From Sinomonas sp. ASV322 (GTDB taxonomy: Bacteria; Actinomycetota; Actinomycetes; Actinomycetales; Micrococcaceae), in the NCBI RefSeq assembly GCF_030908245.1, contig NZ_JAVFJJ010000004.1, forward strand, positions 124,001 to 188,000: a stretch of DNA of 64,000 nucleotides, written 5' to 3'. Within the stretch, counting starts at the first letter, position 1. Each line of letters starts with the position of its first letter. The notes under the pieces were generated by a model that worked only from the letters and a program-made list of their open reading frames with translations, had not been told where the DNA came from and did no database searches. This document shows positions 17,231 to 26,020 of this stretch, one piece after another. Both the position numbers and the translations under genes were made by a program.

Positions 17231-17560
17231 TCAGTCTTCGTCGAGGTTGGCGCTCAGCCGGACGCGCCGCTTCGGCGCCTCCTCGCTCGGGACCGTTCCG
17301 ACGATCCCGGCCGTATCGTCCGGGACCTCGAACACGATGAGCGGCTCGCCGACCTTGATGACGTCGCCGGGGGCGCCGTAGAGCTTGAGCACCTTGCCGG
17401 ACTGCGGCGACGGGAGCTCGAGTGAGGACTTCGTGGTCTCGACCTCGACGAGCGGCTGATTCCGCTCGACCTGGTCGCCCTCGGCGACGAGCCAGTCGAG
17501 GACGGTCGCCTCGATGAGGCCTTCGCCGAGGTCGGGAAGGGGGAAGGGAAGCTCAGCCAC
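17231..17560 (-). CDS. Stand-alone lipoyl (biotinyl/lipoyl attachment) domain protein
   Basis: A 109-residue protein, nearly all one lipoyl domain: LPDLGEGLIEATVLDWLVAEGD and the lipoylated Lys in VEVETTKSSLELPSP, with the paired Gly turn later (GAPGDVIKVGEPL). A short acidic/basic tail follows. There is no peripheral-subunit-binding or acyltransferase domain (no HxxxD motif), unlike normal E2 proteins. Its GTG start overlaps the E1 beta stop by 8 bases. It could shuttle acyl groups between the E1 proteins encoded upstream and the hydrolase encoded downstream, or be an E2 reduced to its arm. Confidence 0.85.
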   Translation of the reverse strand: MAELPFPLPDLGEGLIEATVLDWLVAEGDQVERNQPLVEVETTKSSLELPSPQSGKVLKLYGAPGDVIKVGEPLIVFEVPDDTAGIVGTVPSEEAPKRRVRLSANLDED

Positions 17561-18662
17561 GCTTGTACTCCAATACTCGTTGGATGCCGAACAGGATCCG
17601 GTCGATGTTCGGAATGTACTCGTCCTCCAGGTCACCTGAGGGATACGGTACGTCGAAGCCTGTGACGCGCTCAACGGGTGCCTTGAGGGTTCCGAAGCAG
17701 CGCTCGGTGATGATTTGGGCCACCTCGGCGCCGAGGCCGGACGTGCGCGGGGCCTCATGGACGACGACGGCGCGCCGCGTCTTCCCGACGGACGTCGCCA
17801 AGGCGTCGGCGTCGATGGGCTTGAGCCAGCGAAGGTCGAGGACCTCGACGTCGATGCCGTCCTCCGCCGCGAGCTCGGCGACCTGGAGGCAGCGGGCCAC
17901 CATCGCGCCCCACGCGACGAGCGTGAGGTGCCGACCGGGTCGTGCGATGCGCGCGCCCGTGAGGCCAGCGTCGGTGAGGCCAGCGCCGGTGATCTCGGCG
18001 GACGACGGCGCGTCCCCGCCGTCGTCTGCTGTGCCCAGGTTCGCGGCCGCCTCCGTGACGACCAGGCCCTTCTGCCAGTAGCGGGACTTGGGCTCCATGA
18101 AGATGACTGGGTCCGGCATGCGCACTGCGGCCTTGAGGAGCGAGTAGCCCTGCTGCGGGTCGGCGGGGGAGACGACCTTGAGGCCGGGGACGTGCGCGAA
18201 GAGCGCCTCGAGGCTCTCGCCGTGGTGCTCGGGGGCGCGGATGCCGCCGAAGCTCGGCACGCGGAGCGTCACCGGCATCGGGACGGCTCCACGGCTGCGG
18301 TAGTTCATGCGGGCGAGCTGGCACACGATCTGGTTGACGGCCGGATACGCGAAGCCGTCGAACTGGACCTCGGGGACGGGATGGAACCCTGCCATCGCGA
18401 GGCCGATCGACATGCCGAGGATCCCCGACTCCGCGAGCGGCGTGTCGAAGACCCGCTCCGCGCCGTGCTTCGCGGCGAGGCCCGACGTCACGCGGAACAC
18501 GCCGCCGAGCGTGCCGACGTCCTCGCCGAGCACGAGCGCCTTGGGGTCCTCCGCGAGGAGCTCGTCGAGCGCGAGGTTGAGCGCGCCCTGGAGGGAGAGC
18601 TCGAGGGTTGCGGAGGCCCCGGGGGCCACGCCGTTGTTGGACACCGTCAGCGTCTCACTCAT
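17553..18662 (-). CDS. 2-oxoacid (acetoin/branched-chain type) dehydrogenase E1 component, beta subunit
   Basis: A 369-residue transketolase-type beta subunit: LGEDVGTLGGVFRVTSGL near residue 47, DTPLAESGILGMSIGLAMAG, VPSFGGIRAPEHHGESLEALF with the paired His, and the C-terminal VHEAPRTSGLGAEV. A low-complexity insert near residue 215-245 (GLTDAGLTGARIAR) is unusual. Start overlaps the alpha-subunit stop by 8 bases. With the alpha subunit it would bind thiamine diphosphate and oxidise a 2-oxoacid or acetoin; substrate not determined from sequence. Confidence 0.9.
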   Translation of the reverse strand: MSETLTVSNNGVAPGASATLELSLQGALNLALDELLAEDPKALVLGEDVGTLGGVFRVTSGLAAKHGAERVFDTPLAESGILGMSIGLAMAGFHPVPEVQFDGFAYPAVNQIVCQLARMNYRSRGAVPMPVTLRVPSFGGIRAPEHHGESLEALFAHVPGLKVVSPADPQQGYSLLKAAVRMPDPVIFMEPKSRYWQKGLVVTEAAANLGTADDGGDAPSSAEITGAGLTDAGLTGARIARPGRHLTLVAWGAMVARCLQVAELAAEDGIDVEVLDLRWLKPIDADALATSVGKTRRAVVVHEAPRTSGLGAEVAQIITERCFGTLKAPVERVTGFDVPYPSGDLEDEYIPNIDRILFGIQRVLEYKRG

Positions 18663-19791
18663 GCTCGGACTCCTCACGCCAAGCAGCCTTCTGGCGCTTC
18701 AGCTCGTCGGTGGGCTCCTGGAAGACCAGGTCGAACATCTCGGCGCCCGGGCGGGGCCCCAGTGCGATGACGCCGAGGCGCAACGCCTCCGCTTCCGCGG
18801 CGGCGGCTGCGTCCGCCTCGGCGAGGGCCGCCTCCGTCGCGACGCCCTCGGCGAGGATCCGCTCGCGGAGCCGTGCGATCGGGTCGGCGCCGGCGTCCTC
18901 GCGCTCCTCGTCGAGTGAGCGGTAGCGGCCCGGATCGTCCGAGGTCGCGTGCGGTCCGCGGCGGTACGTCATCGCCTCGACGATCGCGGGGCCGTGGCCG
19001 GCGCGGGCATGGGCGACGGCGCGCCGGGTCGCCTCGAGGACCGCGGCGGCGTCGTTGCCGTCCACCTGGACTGCGGGGATGCCGTAGCCCGCCCCACGCG
19101 CCGCGACGCTCCCGCCGGCAACCTGCTTCTCGGTCGGGACCGAGATCGCCCAGCCGTTGTTCTGCACGAAGAACACCACAGGGGCCTTGAACACGGCGGC
19201 GAAGTTCATGGCCTCGTGGACGTCGCCCTGGCTCGAGGCGCCGTCGCCGAGGTAGGTGATGGCGACGGGGAGGCCGTCCGCGCTGCCGGCGGCGCTGTTG
19301 GCCGGGCCGTTGGCCGCGCTGCGCGCCTCAAGAGTCTGCCCATGGGCCCAGCCGACCGCGTGCAGCACCGAGCCCGCGACAACGGCCTGGATGGGCGCGA
19401 GATGCGTTGCGGCTGCGTCCCACAGGCCGCCGTGCCACGTGGCCTTGTGGGTGGACATGTACTCGACCATGTCGACGCCGAACGCCCGGGCCACGCCGAG
19501 CTCGCGGTACGTCGGGAAGGCGAAGTCGCGGGCGGGGTCGAGCGCGAGAGCCGAGCCGACCTGCGCGGCCTCCTGGCCGAGCTCGGGCGCGTACGCGGGG
19601 AGGATGCCCTGGCGCTGCCACGAGATGGCTGCGACGTCGAGCTGGCGGACGGCGGTCATGAGCCGATAGAGCTCGGCGAGCTCGGCTCCCGTGGCAGCTT
19701 CCACCGCGGGGAGCTCGGGGAGTGGCTCCCGAGGTGCGCCGGCGAGGCCGGCGCGGCCCGCCGTCGTCGGTCGTGTTCCTAAAGTCTGCAT
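18655..19791 (-). CDS. 2-oxoacid (acetoin/branched-chain type) dehydrogenase E1 component, alpha subunit
   Basis: A 378-residue alpha subunit with the thiamine diphosphate motif running from GDGASSQGDVHEAMNFA to QNNGWAISVP (about residues 180-215). DAAATHLAPIQAVVAGSVLHAVGWA precedes it, and a phosphorylation-loop-like TYRRGPHATSDDPGRYR follows near 265. First gene of a four-gene operon on the minus strand (alpha, beta, lipoyl, hydrolase) without E2 core or E3 genes. The N-terminus before residue 30 is low complexity; the ATG at 19791 gives the size usual for the family. Confidence 0.9.
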   Translation of the reverse strand: MQTLGTRPTTAGRAGLAGAPREPLPELPAVEAATGAELAELYRLMTAVRQLDVAAISWQRQGILPAYAPELGQEAAQVGSALALDPARDFAFPTYRELGVARAFGVDMVEYMSTHKATWHGGLWDAAATHLAPIQAVVAGSVLHAVGWAHGQTLEARSAANGPANSAAGSADGLPVAITYLGDGASSQGDVHEAMNFAAVFKAPVVFFVQNNGWAISVPTEKQVAGGSVAARGAGYGIPAVQVDGNDAAAVLEATRRAVAHARAGHGPAIVEAMTYRRGPHATSDDPGRYRSLDEEREDAGADPIARLRERILAEGVATEAALAEADAAAAAEAEALRLGVIALGPRPGAEMFDLVFQEPTDELKRQKAAWREESEHE

Positions 19792-19911
19792 AGCTCGACG
19801 GTACGATCGCCGCGCAAGATGTGCAACATCTATTGTTTTTTCTATACAAGCTGTCTCCCATGCCTGGAATGTGGCCCGGGTCACGCTGCATAGTGCCTAG
19901 CCAAAGGAAAA

Positions 19912-19973
19912 GCTCCGGGTTTTCGGACTCTGCCCCGCGCCGGAGCGCAAGGGCGAAGCCCGAAACCCGGAGC
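19912..19973. terminator. Hairpin between the APC permease and the E1 operon
   Basis: GCTCCGGGTTT at 19912-19922 pairs perfectly with AAACCCGGAGC at 19963-19973, with a GC-rich interior that can fold further. It lies just downstream of the minus-strand permease stop at 20000 and upstream of the E1 alpha gene, so it probably ends the permease transcript. Confidence 0.6.
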
Positions 19974-19999
19974 ATCGCCGTTTGGCGGGCCGGGGCCCG

Positions 20000-21394
20000 T
20001 CAGACTTTAGCGGCCACCGCCCGCCGCCGCAGCCCGCAGCCTGCCGCGATGGCTGCCACGAGGGCGAACGTGCTGAGAAGCTGCGGGCGCGAGTCCTCGC
20101 CCACGAGGCCGACCGCGAAGATCGCCGCGAGGATCGTCAGGCCCACGACCGTGAGCCACGGGAAGCCCGCCATGCGCAGCGGCAGCTTGACGCCGTCGCG
20201 GTCCGCTCGGTGCCGCAGCACTAGCTGCGAGAGCAGGGCCGAGCCCCACACCATGAGGCATGTCGAGCCGACGATGTTGAGCAGCACGGGCAGGACCTTG
20301 TCCGGGAAGGCAATCTCGAGCACCGTCGCCACGACCCCGAACGCGACGCTCGCGAGGACCGCCGCCGCGGGAACCCGCGACGTCGTGAGCGAGGCGAGGG
20401 CACGGGGTGCCTCGCCGCGCTCGGCGAGCGAGTACACCATGCGAGACGCGCCGTAGAGGTTGGCGTTGAGGGCCGAGAGAAGCGCGACGACGGCGACGAG
20501 TGTGATCGCTGTCGCAGCGCCGGGCATGCCCGCGGCGTCGAGAACGGCCGCGAACGGGCTCTTGAGCCCCGCCGAGCCGACCGGGACGACGGCCGCGATG
20601 ATGAAGATCGAGCCCACGTAGAACACGAGGATGCGCCACACGACGGTGCGGACGGCCTTGCCGACGCTGCGTGCCGGATCGCGGGTCTCGGCCGCGGCGA
20701 CCGAGACGATCTCGGTCCCGCCGAACGCGAACGCCACGACGAAGAGGGCGGTGGCGATGCCGGCGAAGCCGTGCGGTGCGAACGAGTCCCCGCCGAAGTG
20801 CGCGACGCCGGGCGAGGGGATGCCCGGGACCCAGCCGAACAGGAGCGCGGCGCCGATCACGAGGAAGCCCACGATCGCGGCGACCTTGAGAAGGGCGAAC
20901 CAGAACTCGAACTCGCCAAAGTTCTTGACCCGGGTGAGGTTGACCGCCGTGAGCGCCGCAACGAAAACGAGGGCCATGAGCCATACGGGGAGCGCTGGGA
21001 ACACGGTCGCGAGGAGCCCCGCCGCGCCGAGGGCCTCCGCCGCGATGACGACCACGAGCTGGATCCACCAGAGCCAGCCGACCGTCGCGCCGGCCACGGG
21101 GCCGAGTGCGCGCGAGGTGTAGACGGAGAACGCGCCGCTGTTGGGGTTTGCGGCGGCCATCTCGCCGAGGGCCCACATCACGAGGATGATGAGCGTGCCC
21201 GCGACGAGGTAGGAGAGGAGGACGGCGGGGCCGGCGGCTTGGATGCCAGCCCCCGATCCGATGAACAGGCCAGCGCCGATCGCGCTTCCGAGGCCCATCA
21301 TCGTGAGCTGCCTGGGCTTGAGTGCTGCCCCAAGCGTCGACGTCGTCGTCAATTTCGCTTGGTCGGTGCGCCCTGTCGCATCTGCAGTCTGCAT
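20000..21394 (-). CDS. APC family amino acid permease (AAT-type)
   Basis: A 464-residue permease with 12 membrane segments. The N-terminal LTMMGLGSAIGAGLFIGSG is the substrate/cation loop of amino acid transporters (AAT) such as GabP and AroP. FAFGGTEIVSVAAAETRDP marks segment 6, and LLSALNANLYGASRMVYSLAERGEAP marks segment 8. Substrate unknown. It diverges from an Lrp/AsnC regulator across a 249-base gap that I could not assign further, suggesting amino-acid-responsive control. Confidence 0.9.
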   Translation of the reverse strand: MQTADATGRTDQAKLTTTSTLGAALKPRQLTMMGLGSAIGAGLFIGSGAGIQAAGPAVLLSYLVAGTLIILVMWALGEMAAANPNSGAFSVYTSRALGPVAGATVGWLWWIQLVVVIAAEALGAAGLLATVFPALPVWLMALVFVAALTAVNLTRVKNFGEFEFWFALLKVAAIVGFLVIGAALLFGWVPGIPSPGVAHFGGDSFAPHGFAGIATALFVVAFAFGGTEIVSVAAAETRDPARSVGKAVRTVVWRILVFYVGSIFIIAAVVPVGSAGLKSPFAAVLDAAGMPGAATAITLVAVVALLSALNANLYGASRMVYSLAERGEAPRALASLTTSRVPAAAVLASVAFGVVATVLEIAFPDKVLPVLLNIVGSTCLMVWGSALLSQLVLRHRADRDGVKLPLRMAGFPWLTVVGLTILAAIFAVGLVGEDSRPQLLSTFALVAAIAAGCGLRRRAVAAKV

Positions 21395-21643
21395 AGAGTT
21401 ATTGACTCTCTTCAGTTCTTGGGTGGCCGCGCTGGGGTGTGCGCTGAGCCGGGGACGGAGTCGAGAATAGCGCGTATTTCCGCGCTTGTGTGGCGCGTAT
21501 CACGCCGCTGCGCAGACTGCTTTGTTACCGAGGCGTCTGCCATGTGACGCTGAGCAGAATGCGCAGTCTGTACCGGAGCTGGCATCAATCTGTAGCATCG
21601 CCTCGAAGGGGTCCGGCGGGGTAGTCGGACACGAGAGGTGGCC

Positions 21644-22114
21644 ATGCGGGTTGATGAGCTCGACGCGAAGATCGTGCGTCTTTTCTCCGAGGAGCAGCGC
21701 ATGTCGGTGCTCGAGGCGTCGCGGATTCTCAAGGTCGCGCGGGCGACCGTCCAGGCGCGGCTCGACCGCATGAGCGCGAGCGGCGTCATCGGGCGTTGGG
21801 TGCCGCAGCCCGAGCCGCGAGCGTTCGGTTTCCCCGTCGTCGCCTTTTGCTTCCTGACCATCAGCCAGGACCTCGGTCACGATGCCGTCTCGCGGGCCCT
21901 CGCGGACATTCCCGAGGTGATCGAGGTCCACACGGTCTCGGGCGACAGCGACCTCATGGCGCGCATCGCGGCTCGCTCCAACTCGGATCTGCAGCGCGTT
22001 CTCGACATCATGATGGCCACCAAGGCGATCGTGCGGTCTTCGAGCGTGATCGTCCTCAACACCCATTTCGAGGGCCGCACCCTTCCGCTCCTCGAGGCGG
22101 CGGCGCGCGGCTAG
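21644..22114 (+). CDS. Lrp/AsnC family regulator
   Basis: A 156-residue regulator: helix-turn-helix at residues 5-50 (LDAKIVRLFSEEQRMSVLEASRILKVARATVQARLDRM) followed by the RAM ligand-binding domain (HTVSGDSDLMARIAARSNSDLQRVLDIM). ATG at 21644 is preferred over a GTG two codons upstream because GAGAGG precedes it by seven bases. Divergent from the APC permease, its probable target. Confidence 0.9.
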   Translation: MRVDELDAKIVRLFSEEQRMSVLEASRILKVARATVQARLDRMSASGVIGRWVPQPEPRAFGFPVVAFCFLTISQDLGHDAVSRALADIPEVIEVHTVSGDSDLMARIAARSNSDLQRVLDIMMATKAIVRSSSVIVLNTHFEGRTLPLLEAAARG

Positions 22115-22188
22115 CGGGGCTCGCGGGGCCCGCGGCCGACGCCGGGGCGTCACCTTTTGCCTGCGGCCTCGCGCCGGCGTATCATCAC

Positions 22189-22209
22189 TTAGAGTCACGC
22201 TGACTTTAA
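22189..22209. promoter_or_regulatory. Candidate NrtR operator upstream of the NAD synthesis operon
   Basis: TTAGAGTCA, three bases CGC, then TGACTTTAA form an inverted repeat with 9-bp arms and one mismatch; the inner AGTCA/TGACT is perfect. It ends 54 bases before the nrtR start. NrtR regulators bind dyads of this type in front of nad genes and release them on binding ADP-ribose derivatives. No second copy was seen within the operon. Confidence 0.6.
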
Positions 22210-22263
22210 CAGTCGGTGAACGGAAGCTCCGATGAACAAGACCGGCGAACGGAAGGGGGCACC

Positions 22264-23046
22264 ATGAGCACGACCTACCCGAGCCCGTTCGGGGCGAACG
22301 TCTCCGAGCGCGCTCAGCTCCCGCCGACGCTCGCCATCTCGACGGTGATCTTCGCGCTCAGGCCGAGTCGGGCGTCCGGCAAGCCGACGCTGTGGCTTCC
22401 GCTTGTGCGGCGCGTGAAGGAGCCGTTCAAGGGCCAGTGGGCGTTGCCGGGCGGCCCCTTGACATCGACGGAATCGCTTGAGGACGCCGCTCGGCGGAAC
22501 CTGCTCGAGACGACCGGCCTGGCCCCGGAGTATCTCGAACAGCTCTACGCGTTCGGTGGCCTTGACCGCTCGAGCCGCCCCGAGCGCGGGGCGCAGCGCG
22601 TCGTCTCGATCGTGTACTGGGCGCTCGTCCGCCCGACCGAGGCGGTGCTCCTCGTCGACAGCGAGACCGACAACGTCGCGTGGCACCGTGCCGATACGGC
22701 GGGGCAGGGCGAGGGCGGCCTCGCGTTCGATCACCGCGAGATCGTCGACTACGCGCTGTGGCGCCTGCGCAACAAGATCGAATACGCGCAGATTGCCTAT
22801 CACTTCCTCGGCGAGAGGTTCACGCTCGCGCAGCTCCGCGAGGTCTACGAGGCGATCCTCGGCCGGACCCTTGACCCCGCGAACTTCCGTCGCCAGCTCA
22901 CGTCGACTCCGCAGATCGAGGCGACCGACGAGTTTCTCGAGGGCGGGCGGCACCGGCCACCCCGCCTCTACCGATACGTCGGGCCGCCGACGCCGTATCC
23001 CGCATCAGACCATCCGCACCCGTCCACCTCAAGGAGCACCCCATGA
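22264..23046 (+). CDS. nrtR: NrtR-type regulator of NAD biosynthesis (Nudix plus winged helix)
   Basis: A 260-residue protein: a Nudix-like domain (about 20-150; GQWALPGGPLTSTESLEDAARRNLLETTGL in place of the Nudix box) followed by the NrtR winged helix (HFLGERFTLAQLREVYEAILGRTLDPANFRRQL, about 180-220). The Nudix box has the GG but not the full REXXEE catalytic pattern (it reads RRNLLETTG), fitting a sensor rather than a hydrolase. ATG at 22264; its stop overlaps the nadA start by ATGA. It heads the operon it likely represses through the dyad at 22189. Confidence 0.9.
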   Translation: MSTTYPSPFGANVSERAQLPPTLAISTVIFALRPSRASGKPTLWLPLVRRVKEPFKGQWALPGGPLTSTESLEDAARRNLLETTGLAPEYLEQLYAFGGLDRSSRPERGAQRVVSIVYWALVRPTEAVLLVDSETDNVAWHRADTAGQGEGGLAFDHREIVDYALWRLRNKIEYAQIAYHFLGERFTLAQLREVYEAILGRTLDPANFRRQLTSTPQIEATDEFLEGGRHRPPRLYRYVGPPTPYPASDHPHPSTSRSTP

Positions 23047-24350
23047 CGTCCGTCGCCACCGCCATCAGCCTCATCACGCGCGTCGAGGCAGAGCGCCGGT
23101 CCGCCACGGGTGGCGTAAGCACGTGCGGCACCGACCTTGCGAAGGGCCCGTGGGAGTTCGACGCCGCCGAGGCCCTTCGCGGCCTGCCCGCCTACGGGCC
23201 GGGCGCATCAAGCGCGGACATCGCCCCGGCGTCGACCCCGCGTCAGGGCCAGCTCCCGCAGGAGTACAAGGACGCGAGCGACGACGAACTCCACGCGCGC
23301 ATCCTCGCCGCCAAGGAGACCCTCGGGGAGCGCGTCGTGGTGCTCGGCCACTTCTATCAGCGCGACGAGGTCGTCGAGCACGCCGACTTCGTGGGCGACT
23401 CCTTCCAACTCGCGAACGCGGCCCTCACGCGCCCGGACGCCGAGGCGATCGTGTTCTGCGGCGTGCACTTCATGGCCGAGACCGCCGACATTCTCTCCCG
23501 CGACGACCAGGCCGTGATCCTCCCGAACCTCGCCGCGGGCTGCTCGATGGCGGACATGGCGGATATCGACTCCGTCCAGCAGTGCTGGGACCAGCTCGAG
23601 GAGCTCTTCGGCACCGAGCCGGACGTCGACGGCCGCGTCCCCATCATCCCGGTCACGTACATGAACTCGTCCGCGGCCCTCAAGGGCTTCTGCGGCGAGC
23701 ACGGCGGGATCGTGTGCACGTCGTCGAACGCCGCGACGGTGCTCGAGTGGGCGTTCGAGCGAGGCCAGCGCGTCCTGTTCTTCCCGGACCAGCACCTCGG
23801 CCGCAACACGGCCAAGGCCATGGGCGTCCCGCTCGAGCAGATGCCCATGTGGAGCTCGCGCAAGCCGTGGGGCGGCACCGACCCCGAGACGCTGCGCGAT
23901 TCCCGCGTGATCCTGTGGCACGGCTTCTGCTCCGTGCATCGCCGGTTCAATGTCGCGCAGATCGAGAAGGCCCGCGCCGAGTACCCGGGCGTGCGGGTCA
24001 TCGTGCACCCCGAGTGCCCCATGGAGGTTGTCGACGCCGCCGACGAGTACGGCTCGACCGACCACATCCGCAAGGCCATCGCCGCGGCGACCGAGCCGAC
24101 AGTCTTCGCAATCGGCACCGAGGTCAACCTCGTCAATCGCCTCGCGGCCGAGTACCCGCAGCACACGATCTTCTGCCTCGATCCGGTCATCTGCCCGTGC
24201 TCGACGATGTACCGCATCCACCCGGGCTACCTCGCGTGGGTCCTCGAAGGCCTCGTCGATGGGGAGATCCGCAACCGCATCGAGGTGCCCGCGGGGGTCG
24301 CCGAGACGGCGCGCGTCGCGCTAGAGCGCATGCTGGCGGCCCGGCCGTGA
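23043..24350 (+). CDS. nadA: Quinolinate synthase
   Basis: A 435-residue [4Fe-4S] enzyme condensing iminoaspartate with dihydroxyacetone phosphate to quinolinate. Seen: VLGHFYQRDEVVEHADFVGDS, FCGVHFMAETADIL, AAGCSMADMADI (first cluster Cys), HPECPMEVVDAADEYGST (second), and CLDPVICPCSTMYRI (third, with the CxxC-like cluster of the long actinobacterial form). Second gene of the operon, overlapping nrtR and nadB by four bases on each side. Confidence 0.96.
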   Translation: MTSVATAISLITRVEAERRSATGGVSTCGTDLAKGPWEFDAAEALRGLPAYGPGASSADIAPASTPRQGQLPQEYKDASDDELHARILAAKETLGERVVVLGHFYQRDEVVEHADFVGDSFQLANAALTRPDAEAIVFCGVHFMAETADILSRDDQAVILPNLAAGCSMADMADIDSVQQCWDQLEELFGTEPDVDGRVPIIPVTYMNSSAALKGFCGEHGGIVCTSSNAATVLEWAFERGQRVLFFPDQHLGRNTAKAMGVPLEQMPMWSSRKPWGGTDPETLRDSRVILWHGFCSVHRRFNVAQIEKARAEYPGVRVIVHPECPMEVVDAADEYGSTDHIRKAIAAATEPTVFAIGTEVNLVNRLAAEYPQHTIFCLDPVICPCSTMYRIHPGYLAWVLEGLVDGEIRNRIEVPAGVAETARVALERMLAARP

Positions 24351-26020
24351 CGAGGCTCGCGACCGGGCGCACGCTCGCCATCGGACGCAGATTGGCCATC
24401 GTCGGAAGCGGCGTCGCGGGACTCTTCGGCGCCATTTCCGCCGCCGAGGCGGGGGCCGACGTCGTCCTGCTCACGAAGGCGCGCCTCGGCGACAGCAACA
24501 GCATGTTCGCCCAAGGCGGCTTCGCGGCCGTCCTGCCGGAGGGCCAGCACGCACCCGGCGACAGCGTCGAGAGCCACGTCGCGGACACCATCGCGGCGGG
24601 TGCCGCGCTCGGGACTCGCAGCGCCGTCGAAGCCATGTGCGCCCGCGCTTCCCGCGCGGTGGACGCGCTCCTCGCCCACGGCGTCGTGTTCGACCGCGAC
24701 GCGGACGGGCGGCTCGCCCTCGGACTCGAGGCGGCCCACTCGTTTCCGCGCGTCCTGCACGCTGGCGGCGACGCGAGCGGCGCGGGGATCACGCGCGCGC
24801 TCATCGCGCGGCTCCGCGGGCTCGAGGCCGCTGGCCGCGTGCGCGTGATCGAGGGTGCCAAGGTTACGGATGTGATGATCGAGTGCGGCGCGGTCGCCGG
24901 CGTCGAGTTCGCCGCGGCGGGTGAGAGCAAGGCGGGTGCAAACGGCCCCGGCGCACGACGGCGCGTGGCGGCCGACGCCGTGCTCCTCGCCACCGGGGGA
25001 GCGGGCCAGCTCTTCTCGCAGACCACGAACCCCGCGGTCGCGACGGGCGACGGCGTGGCGCTCTCCTTCCGCGCGGGCGCGACACTGCGTGACCTCGAGT
25101 TCTATCAGTTCCACCCCACCGCCCTTCAGATCGCGGGCCCGGATGGGGTCCTTCGCTCCTCGCTCGTGTCCGAGGCCGTGCGCGGCGAGGGAGCCGTGAT
25201 CCGCGACGCGTCTGGACGGCGCTTCGTCGCGGACTACCACCCGCTCGGCGAGCTAGCGCCCCGCGACGCCGTCTCGCGGGCCCTGGCCCTTCACCGACGC
25301 GCTGGCGGCGGGCAGGCGTATCTCGACGCGACCGGGCTCGAAGCAGCCCGCGGCCGGGGCTTCCTCGCGCAGCGCTTCCCCGGTCTTGACGCGATGACCC
25401 GCGCCGCGGGCTACGACTGGCGCCGCGACCTCCTCCCGATCGGCCCGGCCGCGCACTACTGGATGGGCGGCGTCGCCACCGATCTCGACGGCGCGACGAG
25501 CGTCCCCGGCCTCTACGCCGCGGGCGAGGTCGCCTGCACCGGAGTGCACGGGGCGAATCGCCTCGCATCGAACTCCCTGCTTGAGGGGGTCGTGTTCGCC
25601 GCCCGGGCCGTCGAGCGCTTCGTCGCCGCGGCCGGCGGCGCGTGGCGCAGGCCGGAGCCACGGGCCGCATCCCTCCTCGCGCTCGACGCTGAGCCAGACG
25701 CCGACGCGCGCGAGCTCGTCGGGCCCGAGGGCCGCGCCGAGCTGGCCGCCGTCATGGAGGCGGACGCGAGCGTTTTGCGCGACGCCGAAGGCCTCGCCCG
25801 AGCCGCCACCACGCTCGCCGGATGGCGCTCCGACGACCCCGAGACCGCGAACCTCCTCGTCGCGGGCCGACTCCTCGTGGCCGCGGCCGGGGCCCGCGAC
25901 GAGTCCGTCGGCGCCCATTACCGCCTCGACTTTCCCGGGCGCCGCCCTCGTGACGGCGCCACGGAAGCCGGAATCGACGTCGTCCGCGAGACCGCGCTCG
26001 CGGGAAGGAGCCTTGCGTGA
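24347..26020 (+). CDS. nadB: L-aspartate oxidase
   Basis: A 557-residue FAD enzyme oxidising aspartate to iminoaspartate for NadA. FAD motif AIVGSGVAGLFGAISAAEAGA near the N-terminus; MFAQGGFAAVL; catalytic-region EFYQFHPTAL and SEAVRGEGAVIRD; and the second FAD stretch GLYAAGEVACTGVHGANRLASNSLLEGVVF. The GTG start overlaps the nadA stop as GTGA; the N-terminus of about 15 residues before the FAD motif is short and basic. Confidence 0.95.
   Translation: MTRLATGRTLAIGRRLAIVGSGVAGLFGAISAAEAGADVVLLTKARLGDSNSMFAQGGFAAVLPEGQHAPGDSVESHVADTIAAGAALGTRSAVEAMCARASRAVDALLAHGVVFDRDADGRLALGLEAAHSFPRVLHAGGDASGAGITRALIARLRGLEAAGRVRVIEGAKVTDVMIECGAVAGVEFAAAGESKAGANGPGARRRVAADAVLLATGGAGQLFSQTTNPAVATGDGVALSFRAGATLRDLEFYQFHPTALQIAGPDGVLRSSLVSEAVRGEGAVIRDASGRRFVADYHPLGELAPRDAVSRALALHRRAGGGQAYLDATGLEAARGRGFLAQRFPGLDAMTRAAGYDWRRDLLPIGPAAHYWMGGVATDLDGATSVPGLYAAGEVACTGVHGANRLASNSLLEGVVFAARAVERFVAAAGGAWRRPEPRAASLLALDAEPDADARELVGPEGRAELAAVMEADASVLRDAEGLARAATTLAGWRSDDPETANLLVAGRLLVAAAGARDESVGAHYRLDFPGRRPRDGATEAGIDVVRETALAGRSLA

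Noticed and set aside
22478-24346. N-terminal extension of nadB back to 22478
   Set aside because: The upstream part is a shadow of nrtR and nadA. NadB homology begins just after the GTG at 24347, which is coupled to the nadA stop.
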